DNA of 64,000 bases from an uncultured Lachnospiraceae bacterium. GTDB taxonomy: Bacteria; Bacillota; Clostridia; Lachnospirales; Lachnospiraceae. The position numbers were made by a program, and so were the translations under genes. Shown here one piece after another: positions 53,282-62,739 of the stretch. The stretch is taken from positions 248,001-312,000 of the forward strand of contig CAJTQI010000001.1 of NCBI GenBank assembly GCA_910578645.1, read 5' to 3'. Positions within the stretch are counted from its first letter, which is position 1; the number at the start of each line of letters is the position of its first letter. The notes beneath the pieces were generated by a model, which ran no database searches, was not told the origin of the DNA, and worked only from the letters and a program-made list of their open reading frames with translations.

Positions 53282-55390
53282 TTAAAATGTTACGCATACC
53301 TCTATACTCTTCTTTCCCGAAAGTTCCTCAGTCCTTTTATCCGGCTGTCCGGTGCCCACATAGAGCACATAATTCCCGCTGCCCCAGATACGCTCTCCTT
53401 CTTCATTGACCACCAGAAAAGCTCCTCCTGGTACACGGATATCAACCGCTGTCCGCTCCTGTGCCTGCAGAGAGACCCGCTGAAAGGCACACAGGCTGTG
53501 ATTTGGCACCGCATACAAAGACTCTTTGTCTTTCACATATACTTGCAGTACATCTTCTGTTGCTGTCTTGCCACTGTTTATCAATTCAACATGAATCTGC
53601 ACATCCCCCGATTCCTTATCCTGTGAAACAAGAATTGCTTTTTCTACCTGCACATCCCCGTAGGTCAGTCCATATCCAAAAGGATACAGCGCTTCTTCTT
53701 CCATATAGCGGTAAGTTCTTCCTTTCATGGAGTAATCTTCAAACACAGGAAGTTTTTCTAAAGAGTAGTAAAAAGTTACCGGAAGTTTTCCGGACGGGGA
53801 ACATTTTCCAAAAAGTATATCCGCCACTGCCTCTCCGCCTCTGGCGCCAGGATACCAAAGCTGTAAGACGGCCGCCGCCTTATCCTGTGCCACAGAAAGG
53901 TCGATTGCACTTCCTGACATGAGACATACAATAACCGGTTTCCCTACGCGAAGTACAGCATCCATCAGTTTTCTCTGGGGTGCAGGGAGCAAAAGGTCTG
54001 CTTTGTCCCCGGCAGCATAACTGTTTCCCGTATCGCCTTCTTCACCTTCAAGTGTCGCATTTAAGCCCACGCAAAGCACCACGATGTCGCTATGCTTTGC
54101 AACCGTCACCGCCTCCGCCAAACGGTCATTTTCCTGCGCTAGATTTTCCACCCGGTCCTTATACAGATGACAGCCTTCGGAATATAAGATTCTCCCACTA
54201 TCCCCTACTTGGTCCTGAATGCCCTCCAGGACGGTTATATATCTTGAGGATGTACCGCAATAATTTCCGGTTAACGCCTCCCTGCTGTTTGCATTCGGCC
54301 CAATTACGCCGATTGTTTTACCCTCATCCCTGGCAAGCGGAAGAATACCGTCATTTTTTAAAAGTACCACCGATTTTTCCGTAAGTTTCCTCGCAACCGC
54401 CAAATGTTCCCTGCACTCTACTTTCTCATAGGGAATTTCATCATACTCGCTTCCTTCAAACAAACCCAAAAGATACCGGGTGGTAAAAGCCCTCACAGCC
54501 GCCTCCGTAATCTCTTCCTCCGTAACCAACCCATCCTCAAATGCCTTAAGCAAATGCAGATAGGTTACGCCACAGTTAATGTCGCATCCGTTTTTCAAAG
54601 CCAGCGCCGCGGATTCTTCCGGCGTATTTGTTATCATATGATTTTCATGAAAATCACGTATCGCCCAACAATCCGACACAAAATGTCCCCGGAAACCCCA
54701 CTCTCCACGAAGAGTATCCCGAATAAGCGTCTTACTGCCACAACAAGGTTCTCCGTTTGTCCGGTTATAAGCGCCCATCACCGCTTCCACACCCGCCTCT
54801 TGCACACAGGCGCGAAAAGCAGGAAAATAGGTTTCTTCCATATCTTTCTTAGATGCCTCCGCATTAAATTCATGCCGTACTGCTTCCGGACCCGAATGTA
54901 CCGCAAAATGCTTCGCGCATGCTGCCGCTTTCAGTACATATGCGTCGCCCTGCAGTCCTTTCACATAGGCAACACCCATCCGGGAAGTCAGATAAGGGTC
55001 TTCCCCGAAAGTCTCCTGTCCCCTGCCCCATCTGGGGTCCCTGAAAATATTTACATTCGGCGACCAGAACGTCAATCCTTTATAAATATCCCTGTCATCT
55101 TCCGCAGAATATGCATTATATTTCGCCCGTCCTTCCGTCGCCGATACATCTCCTGCCTCTTGCAGCAGTTCTTCATCAAAAGTTGCCGCCATGCCGATGG
55201 CCTGGGGAAGGCTTGTAGCCACACCTTCCCGCGCCACGCCGTGCAGGGCCTCTCCCCACCAGTTATATGCCGGAACACCAAGCCGTTCGATTGCAGGCGC
55301 ATCATAGCGCAATTGGGAAACCCGCTCCTTGACCGTCATCTGATTTACCAACGCCTGCGCCTGCTCTCTTGCTTTCTCACGATTCACCAT
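53282..55390 (-). CDS. GH3 beta-glycosidase (beta-xylosidase/glucosidase-like)
   Basis: The protein has the GH3 barrel, the alpha/beta sandwich and a C-terminal fibronectin-like domain (about 590-700), 702 residues in all. Visible motifs are 'NWWGEALHGVAR', 'FWSPNVNIFRDPRWGRGQET', 'KHFAVHSGPE' and nucleophile D240 in 'GHFVSDCWAI'. The NWWGEALHGVAR and DPRWGRGQET blocks are typical of the plant/Bacteroidetes beta-xylosidase branch. It has no signal peptide, so it is cytoplasmic. It stands between the importer genes and GH43 and completes the degradation step. Confidence 0.93.
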   Translation of the reverse strand: MVNREKAREQAQALVNQMTVKERVSQLRYDAPAIERLGVPAYNWWGEALHGVAREGVATSLPQAIGMAATFDEELLQEAGDVSATEGRAKYNAYSAEDDRDIYKGLTFWSPNVNIFRDPRWGRGQETFGEDPYLTSRMGVAYVKGLQGDAYVLKAAACAKHFAVHSGPEAVRHEFNAEASKKDMEETYFPAFRACVQEAGVEAVMGAYNRTNGEPCCGSKTLIRDTLRGEWGFRGHFVSDCWAIRDFHENHMITNTPEESAALALKNGCDINCGVTYLHLLKAFEDGLVTEEEITEAAVRAFTTRYLLGLFEGSEYDEIPYEKVECREHLAVARKLTEKSVVLLKNDGILPLARDEGKTIGVIGPNANSREALTGNYCGTSSRYITVLEGIQDQVGDSGRILYSEGCHLYKDRVENLAQENDRLAEAVTVAKHSDIVVLCVGLNATLEGEEGDTGNSYAAGDKADLLLPAPQRKLMDAVLRVGKPVIVCLMSGSAIDLSVAQDKAAAVLQLWYPGARGGEAVADILFGKCSPSGKLPVTFYYSLEKLPVFEDYSMKGRTYRYMEEEALYPFGYGLTYGDVQVEKAILVSQDKESGDVQIHVELINSGKTATEDVLQVYVKDKESLYAVPNHSLCAFQRVSLQAQERTAVDIRVPGGAFLVVNEEGERIWGSGNYVLYVGTGQPDKRTEELSGKKSIEVCVTF

Positions 55391-55474
55391 TGTATGCTCT
55401 CTCTTTCTTTCTTAATATCTTAATATAAGAAACCCCCATTTACAAACTCGTTTTTATGTCCGGCTATAACCGAA

Positions 55475-56317
55475 TCAACCCTTCACTGCACCTGCTGTCA
55501 ATCCGTCTACAATCTGGTTGCTGAACATACAGTACACAATAATTGTAGGTATAATCGCGATGACAATGGCTGCGAACATCTGGGAATAGTTCGTATTATA
55601 CGGCCCTACAAACTTTGACAAAGAAACGGGCAGCGTCTTTTTCGTGTCATCCGAAATAAATACCATCGCCAAAAGCAGTTCATTCCAGTTGGCTACAAAA
55701 GTCATCAGTCCTGTTACAAAAAGCCCTGTCTTGGAAAGAGGCAGCGCAATATGGGTAAAGGACCTGTAGATAGAGCAGCCGTCGATACATGCCGATTCAA
55801 ACAACTCATTCGGCAGGCTCTGGAAAAACCCTGTCATAATAAATATTGTGATAGGAAGGGACAGTGTCAGATAAGGCAGCACCAAACCCGTCAGACTGTC
55901 CGTCAGGTGTATTTTGGAAAACCTGGTAAAAATCGGAATCAATATACAATGCACCGGTATCATCATACCTGTCAGGAAATAAGCCATCATTGCCCCGGAA
56001 AATTTCCATTTCATCCTGCCAATGGCAAAAGCCGCCATGGAACCTATAAGCAGGCACAAAACCAATGTGATTCCGCACACAAGCGCCGAATTAACGGTTG
56101 CAACGCCCAATCGCCCGGCCGTCCAGGCGAAATTATAGTTTTCAAACATCAAATGTTCCGGCAATGCCCAAGGTGAAACAAACAAAGTCTTATCATCTTT
56201 TAATGATACATAGACAACCCACAAAAGAGGCAACAGATAAAAAACTGCCAGAAACGACAAAAATATGTAAATCAATGTTAATGCGGCTTTACTTTTCTTT
56301 TTTGCTGATTTTTCCAT
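55475..56317 (-). CDS. carbohydrate ABC transporter permease (MalG type)
   Basis: The 280-residue protein with six TM helices has the EAA loop 'NELFESACIDGCSIYRSFTH' and ends 'IVDGLTAGAVKG', a hallmark of MalG-type sugar permeases. It pairs with the MalF-type permease immediately upstream (12-base gap) and the lipoprotein binding protein before that. No ATPase gene is present, so a shared MsmX-like ATPase elsewhere is expected, as is usual in Firmicutes. Confidence 0.94.
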   Translation of the reverse strand: MEKSAKKKSKAALTLIYIFLSFLAVFYLLPLLWVVYVSLKDDKTLFVSPWALPEHLMFENYNFAWTAGRLGVATVNSALVCGITLVLCLLIGSMAAFAIGRMKWKFSGAMMAYFLTGMMIPVHCILIPIFTRFSKIHLTDSLTGLVLPYLTLSLPITIFIMTGFFQSLPNELFESACIDGCSIYRSFTHIALPLSKTGLFVTGLMTFVANWNELLLAMVFISDDTKKTLPVSLSKFVGPYNTNYSQMFAAIVIAIIPTIIVYCMFSNQIVDGLTAGAVKG

Positions 56318-56329
56318 TTTATGCCTCCC

Positions 56330-57217
56330 CTACATTTCGTAATTGTCAACCTTGACAAATTTATTGATAATAAACGTTACAATCAGGCAAAGCACAAGCA
56401 ATACCGTGCCGATGGCACTGGCGTAGCCATATTTAAAATACTTGAAACCCTGTTGATACAAATGGGTCGCCAACACCTCTGTCATATGGTTAGGCCCACC
56501 CTCTGTCATATTGAAAATCAAGTCGAAAAACTTCAGGGAACCAATGGCATTTAACGACATCGCCGTAGCCACCATAGGGCGGATAAGCGGCAGGGTAATA
56601 TACCGGAAAGCCTGCACCTTCGTACAACCGTCAATGTAAGATGCCTCATATAAAGAAGAACTGATACCTGAAATCTGTGCCATGTAAAGCATCATAGACT
56701 GACCAACGTACTGCCACAGGGAAACCGAAGCAATCACCCACATGGGAAGAATAATAAATCCCTTCGTGTCCATCAGCCAAAGCGGGCCATCTATGCCAAA
56801 CTGGGCAAGTATCTGATTAATTCCAAGCTTCGGCGTAAAAATGAACATCCACAAAAGCCCTAACGCCGCAGACGACAATACGCAGGGCAGATAATATACA
56901 TTTTTAAAGAAGTTACGCCCTTTTTTGATATTGGTCAGAAGCGCTGCAAGAATTAAGCCTGCAATTAGCTGTGTCACCACAGAAAAAATAAGGAAAAATG
57001 TCGAATTTTTTATGGCAATTTTCATTGTCCGGTCTATGGTAAACAGTTGTCTGTAATTTTCAAATCCTATAAATTGCGGTTTCGTCAACGCATCGTAATT
57101 GCAAAATGAATAATATACTGACTGGCAAATTGGAATAAACAAAATAAATGTAAATAACAAAAACGCCGGTGCAATAAATATAGTAATTGCTTTCTTATCC
57201 CGTAATAATTTGTCCAT
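56330..57217 (-). CDS. carbohydrate ABC transporter permease (MalF type)
   Basis: The 295-residue protein with six TM helices begins 'DKKAITIFIAPAFLLFTFIL'. It has the MalF-type loop 'SSLYEASYIDGCTKVQAFRY' and 'FFDLIFNMTEGGPNHMTEVL'. It forms the heterodimeric channel with the next gene. The hairpin between this gene and the binding-protein gene probably lowers permease expression relative to the binding protein. Confidence 0.94.
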   Translation of the reverse strand: MDKLLRDKKAITIFIAPAFLLFTFILFIPICQSVYYSFCNYDALTKPQFIGFENYRQLFTIDRTMKIAIKNSTFFLIFSVVTQLIAGLILAALLTNIKKGRNFFKNVYYLPCVLSSAALGLLWMFIFTPKLGINQILAQFGIDGPLWLMDTKGFIILPMWVIASVSLWQYVGQSMMLYMAQISGISSSLYEASYIDGCTKVQAFRYITLPLIRPMVATAMSLNAIGSLKFFDLIFNMTEGGPNHMTEVLATHLYQQGFKYFKYGYASAIGTVLLVLCLIVTFIINKFVKVDNYEM

Positions 57218-57243
57218 ACATACCTCCGAAATTTTAGAAAAGT

Positions 57244-57269
57244 GCAGGATTGGATTTCTCCAATCCTGC
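57244..57269 (-). other. intercistronic hairpin between binding-protein and permease genes
   Basis: GCAGGATTGG and CCAATCCTGC form a perfect 10-bp stem with a 6-base loop, just after the binding-protein stop. It has no strong T run. Such hairpins usually protect the upstream mRNA and make the binding protein more abundant than the permeases. Confidence 0.7.
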
Positions 57270-57288
57270 GCCTGAATATACCATGCTT

Positions 57289-58668
57289 CTATTTATTCCA
57301 AACATTATTCTTAAAGAAATCTTCTAATGAGGAAAGCCCCTCTTCCACAGGCGTTCCCAGATAAATGGAAACCATTGTATCGTCGAAAGTAGAACCTGCC
57401 TCTGTGGACGCCATAGATTCATTGTAGAAACCAAAAGTAGATTTCGCACTTCCAAATACATCCATTACGTAAGCGAGCTGTGCAGGAGCCTTGGTCTCGT
57501 CATACTCTACCGTTGTTACAGGAATCTTACCGCCTATTTCTGCGGTGTATTTCTGTGCAGTTTCATCCGTAAAGTATTTCATCAAAGCGATTACTGCATC
57601 CGGATGAGCCGTCTTGGCGCTCATGGCAAGACTGTCGGATTTCGCAATAACTCTTCCGTCTGTTCCAGGGAATGCAAATACGCCGCACTTGTCCTCAAAA
57701 TCAGGGTTAGAACCGTTAATCTGTGCAATTGCCCAGGAACCCTGGATGAGCATCGCTGCCTCTTCATTGTAGAAGTTTGCAGTAGCTACATCGTTGGTGT
57801 CGCCTGCTGCCGTAGGCTGGAAATACTGGGAAATCTCAACAAGTTTATTGGTGGCGTTTACTACATTGCTGTCAAGCCAGGAAGCTTCCCCTGCATCGAT
57901 TGCCGCAAGGTCTACCCCTTCGGAATCACAAAGGTATCCCGCCAACATTGATAAGCACCATGCCGTACCCGCTGAAATTGTGAGCGGTGTATAGCCCGCA
58001 TCCTGTAACTTCGCACAGGCATCCAACATTCCCTGCCAGTCCGTCGGCATTGTGGTAATGCCTGCCGCCTCAAACATTTCCGTATTGTAGAATACACATG
58101 CCGCCGCGATGTTCAAGGGCACCGCATGAATCTTACCGTCATACGTTTGCTGTGAGAAAGCGCCCTCACCGCCGTTAAAAGTATCAATCCATCCGTCAGC
58201 TTTCAAGTAATCTGTCAAATCTGCAGTGATACCAGGCTCTACATAGACATCCAGGTTCGGGCCAGGGCTTACGATAAAGCAGTCAGGCGTCTCATCTGCT
58301 GCAACCAGTGCATTTAATTTTGCATAATATTCTTCCAGGTTCGTAGTCACTACATTAACGTGATATTTACCTTCATAGTCCTTATTAAACCGCTCAACCA
58401 CATCCTTATAACCTATGGAAATTAAATCTTCCGTCGCATTCAAGTCATCCCAGAACATCCATGTAATTTCTTCTACATCCCCGCTTGCTGCAGGCGCCTC
58501 TTCCGATGAATCCGTGGATGCAGAACTGTCATCTGCTGCAGCCGCTTCCTGGCTGCTGTCGTCGCTGCTCTGTGCAGGCGCAGAAGTATCGTTTCCGCCG
58601 CCACAACCCATTAATAAGGATGCCATCATAGCCGTGCTAAGTAATACCGATAACACTTTCCTTTTCAT
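57289..58668 (-). CDS. sugar-binding lipoprotein of ABC importer
   Basis: A lipoprotein signal with lipobox LMGC (Cys about 22 from the ATG at 58668) is followed by a Ser/Asp/Ala-rich linker and a family 1 solute-binding fold ('VVERFNKDYEGKYHVNV' and 'NFYNEEAAMLIQGSWAIAQI'). It is 459 residues long. The start is chosen because GGGAGG lies 8 bases before it; TTG two codons upstream is unlikely. It captures an oligosaccharide outside the membrane. It is first in the operon, divergent from the AraC regulator, which probably controls it. Confidence 0.94.
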   Translation of the reverse strand: MKRKVLSVLLSTAMMASLLMGCGGGNDTSAPAQSSDDSSQEAAAADDSSASTDSSEEAPAASGDVEEITWMFWDDLNATEDLISIGYKDVVERFNKDYEGKYHVNVVTTNLEEYYAKLNALVAADETPDCFIVSPGPNLDVYVEPGITADLTDYLKADGWIDTFNGGEGAFSQQTYDGKIHAVPLNIAAACVFYNTEMFEAAGITTMPTDWQGMLDACAKLQDAGYTPLTISAGTAWCLSMLAGYLCDSEGVDLAAIDAGEASWLDSNVVNATNKLVEISQYFQPTAAGDTNDVATANFYNEEAAMLIQGSWAIAQINGSNPDFEDKCGVFAFPGTDGRVIAKSDSLAMSAKTAHPDAVIALMKYFTDETAQKYTAEIGGKIPVTTVEYDETKAPAQLAYVMDVFGSAKSTFGFYNESMASTEAGSTFDDTMVSIYLGTPVEEGLSSLEDFFKNNVWNK

Positions 58669-58783
58669 TTGCAATACCTCCCTTAAATATTTTTGGTTTT
58701 GTTTTACAGTCCGTGACCGGACACAAACTGTATTATTTTGTTACAAACATAGTATATCAGGATAATTTATCAGAATCTTTTAA

Positions 58784-59030
58784 ATAATTGCTTTATATAT
58801 ATTAATAATTGCTATTATCTTAATTCTTGCTATTATCATTTTGTCCTATTTTTACATGTTTTCAAAATATTTTATGTTAATTATGCCTGGTATATTGCGT
58901 TGTGTTTCACACTTTATATAAAAAATATTGCTTTTTATATTGTTTTTATTAGAATTTATGTTACTATGAGTATATTAAATAGCAATTTTTAGCACTTAAT
59001 AATAATATTTTTCTAACTATTAGCAATTTT
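58784..59030. promoter_or_regulatory. cluster of TTGCT/AGCAA boxes, likely AraC-regulator sites
   Basis: In the 393-base divergent gap there are repeated TTGCT cores in similar AT-rich settings: 58788 (AATTGCTTTAT), 58809 (AATTGCTATTATC), 58827 (TCTTGCTATTATC) and 58928 (TATTGCTTTT). Inverse copies are at 58981 (ATAGCAATTT) and 59022 (TTAGCAATTT). The first three are 21 and 18 bases apart, as expected for AraC dimers on one DNA face. The rest of the gap is AT-rich and holds both promoters. Confidence 0.55.
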
Positions 59031-59061
59031 TTTTGCAACAAAAAAGGATGGATAGGATACT

Positions 59062-59919
59062 ATGATTGAGGTATTAAACGGTATTAAAGAAACTGTCGTT
59101 TACAAGGAAATAGAAGGATTCAAGGTGCATGACAATTTTGATTATGAAACCTATCCAGAACATTGGCATACTCCTCTGGAAATTATTATGCCCTTTGAAA
59201 ACTCTTATGACGTGTCTACTAAGAACGAACTTTTTACATTACAGGAAGAGGATATTCTGTTCATTAATTCCGGCGTCGTACATGGTATGCCCTCAGCCAT
59301 CCATGGAGAGCGCATGATTCTGCAGATAGATATATCCTTTCTGCACACTGTGGCCAGCATTGAGTCTACGCTTTCCACCATCCCCCAGGCACTGCTGCTC
59401 ACTCCGGCAACAGCGCCCGCTATCCACAGCCAGATAAAATCCCTTATGCTTGACATCTTCAGCGAATATTTTAGCAATTCCATCCTTATAAGCGCTTCTA
59501 TCTATTCAAAGGTTTTAGAAATGTTAGTCTTAGTGGGCAGGGAGTACACAGGCAAGCGAAATGCTTTCGATTTATCCTCCGGTAAACAAAAGGAACATAC
59601 GGAAAAATTTATGGCTGTCTGCAGTTATATCCACGAACACTGCACGGAAGACCTTTGCCTAGATGACATAGCCTTCCTTGCCGGTTTTAGTAAGTACCAT
59701 TTCACAAGACTTTTTAAAAATTTTACGGGGGTTTCTTTTTATAAATACCTGAACAAAAAGAGAATAGAACACGCAGAGAAGCTGCTTGTAGACCCACAGC
59801 TCTCCATCACTGAAGTTGCCTTGCAGTCAGGATTTTCCAGCCTCTCTGCGTTTATTAGAATGTTTAAACTTATTAAAGATTGTACGCCTACCGAATTTCG
59901 GAATCTGTACGAAGGTTGA
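59062..59919 (+). CDS. AraC-family transcriptional regulator with N-terminal cupin
   Basis: The 285-residue protein has an N-terminal sensing cupin ('EHWHTPLEIIMPFENS' and 'EDILFINSGVVHGMP') and two C-terminal AraC helix-turn-helix motifs ('CLDDIAFLAGFSKYHFTRLF' and 'SITEVALQSGFSSLSAFIRM'). It probably detects the imported sugar and activates the divergent importer/glycosidase operon. Its 3' end overlaps the convergent nagB by 32 bases. Confidence 0.94.
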   Translation: MIEVLNGIKETVVYKEIEGFKVHDNFDYETYPEHWHTPLEIIMPFENSYDVSTKNELFTLQEEDILFINSGVVHGMPSAIHGERMILQIDISFLHTVASIESTLSTIPQALLLTPATAPAIHSQIKSLMLDIFSEYFSNSILISASIYSKVLEMLVLVGREYTGKRNAFDLSSGKQKEHTEKFMAVCSYIHEHCTEDLCLDDIAFLAGFSKYHFTRLFKNFTGVSFYKYLNKKRIEHAEKLLVDPQLSITEVALQSGFSSLSAFIRMFKLIKDCTPTEFRNLYEG

Positions 59920-60784
59920 GGCGAGCTGCCGCCGCTTTGTCCAAAATTACTTTTCCGCCGGGAAGCAGTTTCAGTACAGTGCCAGGAATCTGGTCCGTGG
60001 GCTGTGATTGGTACATTTTTTCCACAATATCCTGTTTGGCTGCCCCGGATACCTGCAATATCACGCTTTTTGCTTCAAACATATGGTGCACTCCCAGGGT
60101 AATTCCTCTCGTCAGCTTCATGGGAGCTGAAAAATATTTCTGTCCCACACTCATTGTTGTCTCAGACAACTCCACTACCTTGGCATAATCTTCAAAATCT
60201 CCCCCGGGCTCATTCAGTCCAAGATGCCCGTTCATCCCTAGTCCAAGCAGCATCAGGTCTATCCCGCCACGCTCCTTAATAATGCCGTCGATTCTCTTAC
60301 ATTCTTTTGTCAAGTCTTCTGCATGGATGTCAAACAAATGCATGTACTCTGCTCGTATCCCAAGAACGTCATATAAATGTTTCTTAAGAAAATTCGTGCA
60401 ATTCTCGCTCTCGTCCTCCAAATCAAGCCACTCATCCAACGCCACAAACTCTGCCTGCGTGAAATCAATTTCCCCTCTGTCCTGCATTTCTTTGAGAATC
60501 CCACAAGTCCTCACCACCGTACTCCCTGCCGGGAAACATAGTAAAGCGTTGGGTTTCCTTTCAAGACACTCTTTTACCAATTGCGCACACCGCAAAGACA
60601 TTGCTTCATAGTCTTCCAGTACTTCGGTATCCGGAATTTTTACAGGGAGTTTTGCACCCAGTTTCATTGCTATTTCTTCCATACAGTTGGGCAGCGTTCC
60701 TTCCGCCTTGCTGTGTGCAATGCAGGCAGTACAATTACCTCTGTTTTTACATGGTATGTATGGACAATTACAGTTATTTTTCAT
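59888..60784 (-). CDS. nagB: glucosamine-6-phosphate deaminase with Cys-rich N-terminal extension
   Basis: NagB turns glucosamine-6-phosphate into fructose-6-phosphate and ammonia. Family motifs are present: 'CFPAGSTVVRTCGIL', 'DEWLDLED' and 'LLGLGMNGHLGLNEPG'. Before the enzyme domain there are about 35 extra residues with six cysteines (C5, C7, C12, C18, C21, C34; 'NCPYIPCKNRGNCTACIAHS'), a layout like small DUF6485-type Cys-rich proteins, suggesting metal or Fe-S binding. I start at the ATG at 60784 (GGAGG upstream). Normal NagB proteins (about 240-265 residues) have no such part. Confidence 0.9.
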   Translation of the reverse strand: MKNNCNCPYIPCKNRGNCTACIAHSKAEGTLPNCMEEIAMKLGAKLPVKIPDTEVLEDYEAMSLRCAQLVKECLERKPNALLCFPAGSTVVRTCGILKEMQDRGEIDFTQAEFVALDEWLDLEDESENCTNFLKKHLYDVLGIRAEYMHLFDIHAEDLTKECKRIDGIIKERGGIDLMLLGLGMNGHLGLNEPGGDFEDYAKVVELSETTMSVGQKYFSAPMKLTRGITLGVHHMFEAKSVILQVSGAAKQDIVEKMYQSQPTDQIPGTVLKLLPGGKVILDKAAAARLNLRTDSEIR

Positions 60785-60803
60785 TTTTTCCTCCATTCTA
60801 CGC

Positions 60804-60907
60804 GAGCAGAATTTTAGATTCTGCTCTGCAATCAATAGAATTTGTGACGTTTCGGCACAGATTTCCGTTCCCCGTCAAAGCCTATTTGTGGTGCCTCTAC
60901 ACAAATA
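60804..60907 (-). other. two hairpins upstream of nagB
   Basis: GAGCAGAA/TTCTGCTC (60804-60826) is just above the nagB ribosome binding site, and TATTTGTG/CACAAATA (60883-60907) is further up. Both are perfect 8-bp repeats in the gap between the second importer's permease and nagB. They may be mRNA hairpins or operator sites; no T run follows. Confidence 0.5.
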
Positions 60908-60946
60908 ACCTTGGGAAAGGATAAACTATCAAACTGATTATTCAGC

Positions 60947-61783
60947 CTATCCCTTCACGGCTCCCATCGCCAGGCTCTTCTGAATATTTTTACTCAGAAA
61001 AACATACAGAATTAATGTAGGAATCGTGGCAATCGTAAGGCCGGCCCCTATTAATCCCCATTTGGTAGAGTATTTTCCTACCATATCATTGACACCCACC
61101 GTAATCGTCTTATACTTCTCGCCACTCACGAACGCAATGGCAAGCATCATTTCATTCCACGAAGACAAAAATGTAAGGATTGCCACGGTGGACAAAATCG
61201 GTTTCATCAACGGCATAATAATCTGCCAGAACACTCGGTAAATATTCGCTCCGTCTATAAAAGCCGCTTCCTCTAATTCTTTCGGAAGGGACTCCAATGT
61301 CCCTACCATCAGCAGAATAGCCGTAGGCATGGCAAACGCCACATAAGGAAGGATAAGCGCCCAATAGGTATCCAGAATCGGTTTCATATTCACAAAAAGC
61401 GGAAGCAGTACCGCATGGATGGACAGCATCATGCCTGTCAGAAAAATGAAATACACCAGTTTGCTTAGTTTCCATTTCAGACGTACAATCGCATAAGTCG
61501 CCATAGCGGACAGGACAAGCGTAAAAGCTATCGTCAGTCCTGTAACCACCACACTGTTAAACAAATACCGCCCTAAATGTGCTCTTTCAAATATTTTAAC
61601 ATAATTTTCCCATTGCCAGTTCTCCGGAAATCCAATAATATTTCCGCCGAAAATCTCTTTATTGCTTTTCAGGGAAAATGTAAACATCCAATAAAGAGGA
61701 AATAACTGGATTATAGTTACAACCACCAAACAGAAAGCCGTGATTCCTCCGGTTTTTTTCAACTTATCTTTTTTACTTTTCAT
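60947..61783 (-). CDS. carbohydrate ABC transporter permease (MalG type), second importer
   Basis: The 278-residue protein with six TM helices has 'PKELEEAAFIDGANIYRVFW' as EAA loop and ends 'IQKSLAMGAVKG'. It is homologous to the MalG-type permease at 55.5 kb but clearly diverged, so it serves another sugar. It follows the MalF-type gene by 41 bases and precedes nagB. Confidence 0.94.
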   Translation of the reverse strand: MKSKKDKLKKTGGITAFCLVVVTIIQLFPLYWMFTFSLKSNKEIFGGNIIGFPENWQWENYVKIFERAHLGRYLFNSVVVTGLTIAFTLVLSAMATYAIVRLKWKLSKLVYFIFLTGMMLSIHAVLLPLFVNMKPILDTYWALILPYVAFAMPTAILLMVGTLESLPKELEEAAFIDGANIYRVFWQIIMPLMKPILSTVAILTFLSSWNEMMLAIAFVSGEKYKTITVGVNDMVGKYSTKWGLIGAGLTIATIPTLILYVFLSKNIQKSLAMGAVKG

Positions 61784-61824
61784 CCGGTCCTCCTAGTCTC
61801 TTACTGCGCCGTCAGACTGTAAGC

Positions 61825-62703
61825 CTATTCTTTCTGCAAACGGTTAAACACTTTCTGTACAATAAAAGTAAACAACAGACATTCCAGAATAATAAAAATC
61901 GCAATCGCGCTGGCATAGCCATATTCATTGGTAATAAATATTTTTTTATACATCAACAGGGACGGCACTTCCGAGGCGTGTACCGGACCTCCATTGGTCA
62001 GGATATAAATCAGGTCAAAAGATTTCAACGAACCGATAATCGCAAATATGACACAGGCTTTAATCATAGGCACAATCATAGGTATAATCACCTTGCACGA
62101 TGTCTGGAACTTCGTTGCCCCATCCACCTGCGCCGCCTCGATAATCTCAGGTGAAATGGATTTTGCCGCCGAATAAAATAAAAGCATATGATAACCAATA
62201 TATTGCCATACCATCGGCACGAAACATGCCGCTAACGCCGTATTCCCGTCGCCAAGCCATTCCCTCTGCCAACTTTCCAGGCCCAAAGCCTCTAAGCCAA
62301 GATTTAAAAGTCCATAAGAGGGATGGTATATCTTCAGCCATAAGTGGGCGATAATTGTCCCGGATATAATCACCGGCACAAAAAAGGCGTTCCTGTAGAA
62401 ATTTTCTCCCTTGACCCCTCCTGCAAGAACCAGTGCAAGAACCATAGAAATAGGAAGCTGGATAAAAACGGAAGCCGCCGCAAGCAAAAATGAATTCCAC
62501 ACTGCTTTAAAAAAAAGCGGGTCCTGGAACATCTTCATATAATTGTCAATCCCGATAAATTTCGCTTCCCTTATCCCGTCCCAATCCAACAGGCTGTAAC
62601 CCGCAGACTGAAAAACGGGTATTAAGGCAATCGCGCAAAACCAGACAAGAGCCGGCACTACAAAAAAACAAATTGCTTTCTTATCCCTCAACGCCCGTTC
62701 CAT
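61825..62703 (-). CDS. carbohydrate ABC transporter permease (MalF type), second importer
   Basis: A MalF-type permease of 292 residues with 'DKKAICFFVVPALVWFCAIA' at the N-terminus, 'SPEIIEAAQVDGATKFQTSC' as EAA loop and 'SFDLIYILTNGGPVHASEVP'. Start chosen at the ATG at 62703 behind GGAGG; the longer frame is not needed. It works with the following permease and the preceding binding protein. Confidence 0.94.
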   Translation of the reverse strand: MERALRDKKAICFFVVPALVWFCAIALIPVFQSAGYSLLDWDGIREAKFIGIDNYMKMFQDPLFFKAVWNSFLLAAASVFIQLPISMVLALVLAGGVKGENFYRNAFFVPVIISGTIIAHLWLKIYHPSYGLLNLGLEALGLESWQREWLGDGNTALAACFVPMVWQYIGYHMLLFYSAAKSISPEIIEAAQVDGATKFQTSCKVIIPMIVPMIKACVIFAIIGSLKSFDLIYILTNGGPVHASEVPSLLMYKKIFITNEYGYASAIAIFIILECLLFTFIVQKVFNRLQKE

Positions 62704-62739
62704 ATTCCTGCCTCCTTCTTTCCACACAAATTTCCCTGT

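Noticed and set aside
58669..59061. Small genes in the AT-rich divergent gap.
   Set aside because: No frame with a ribosome binding site and plausible composition; the repeats fit operator sites instead.
60883..60907. NagR/GntR operator upstream of nagB.
   Set aside because: The palindrome does not match known NagR half-sites and could equally be an mRNA hairpin.
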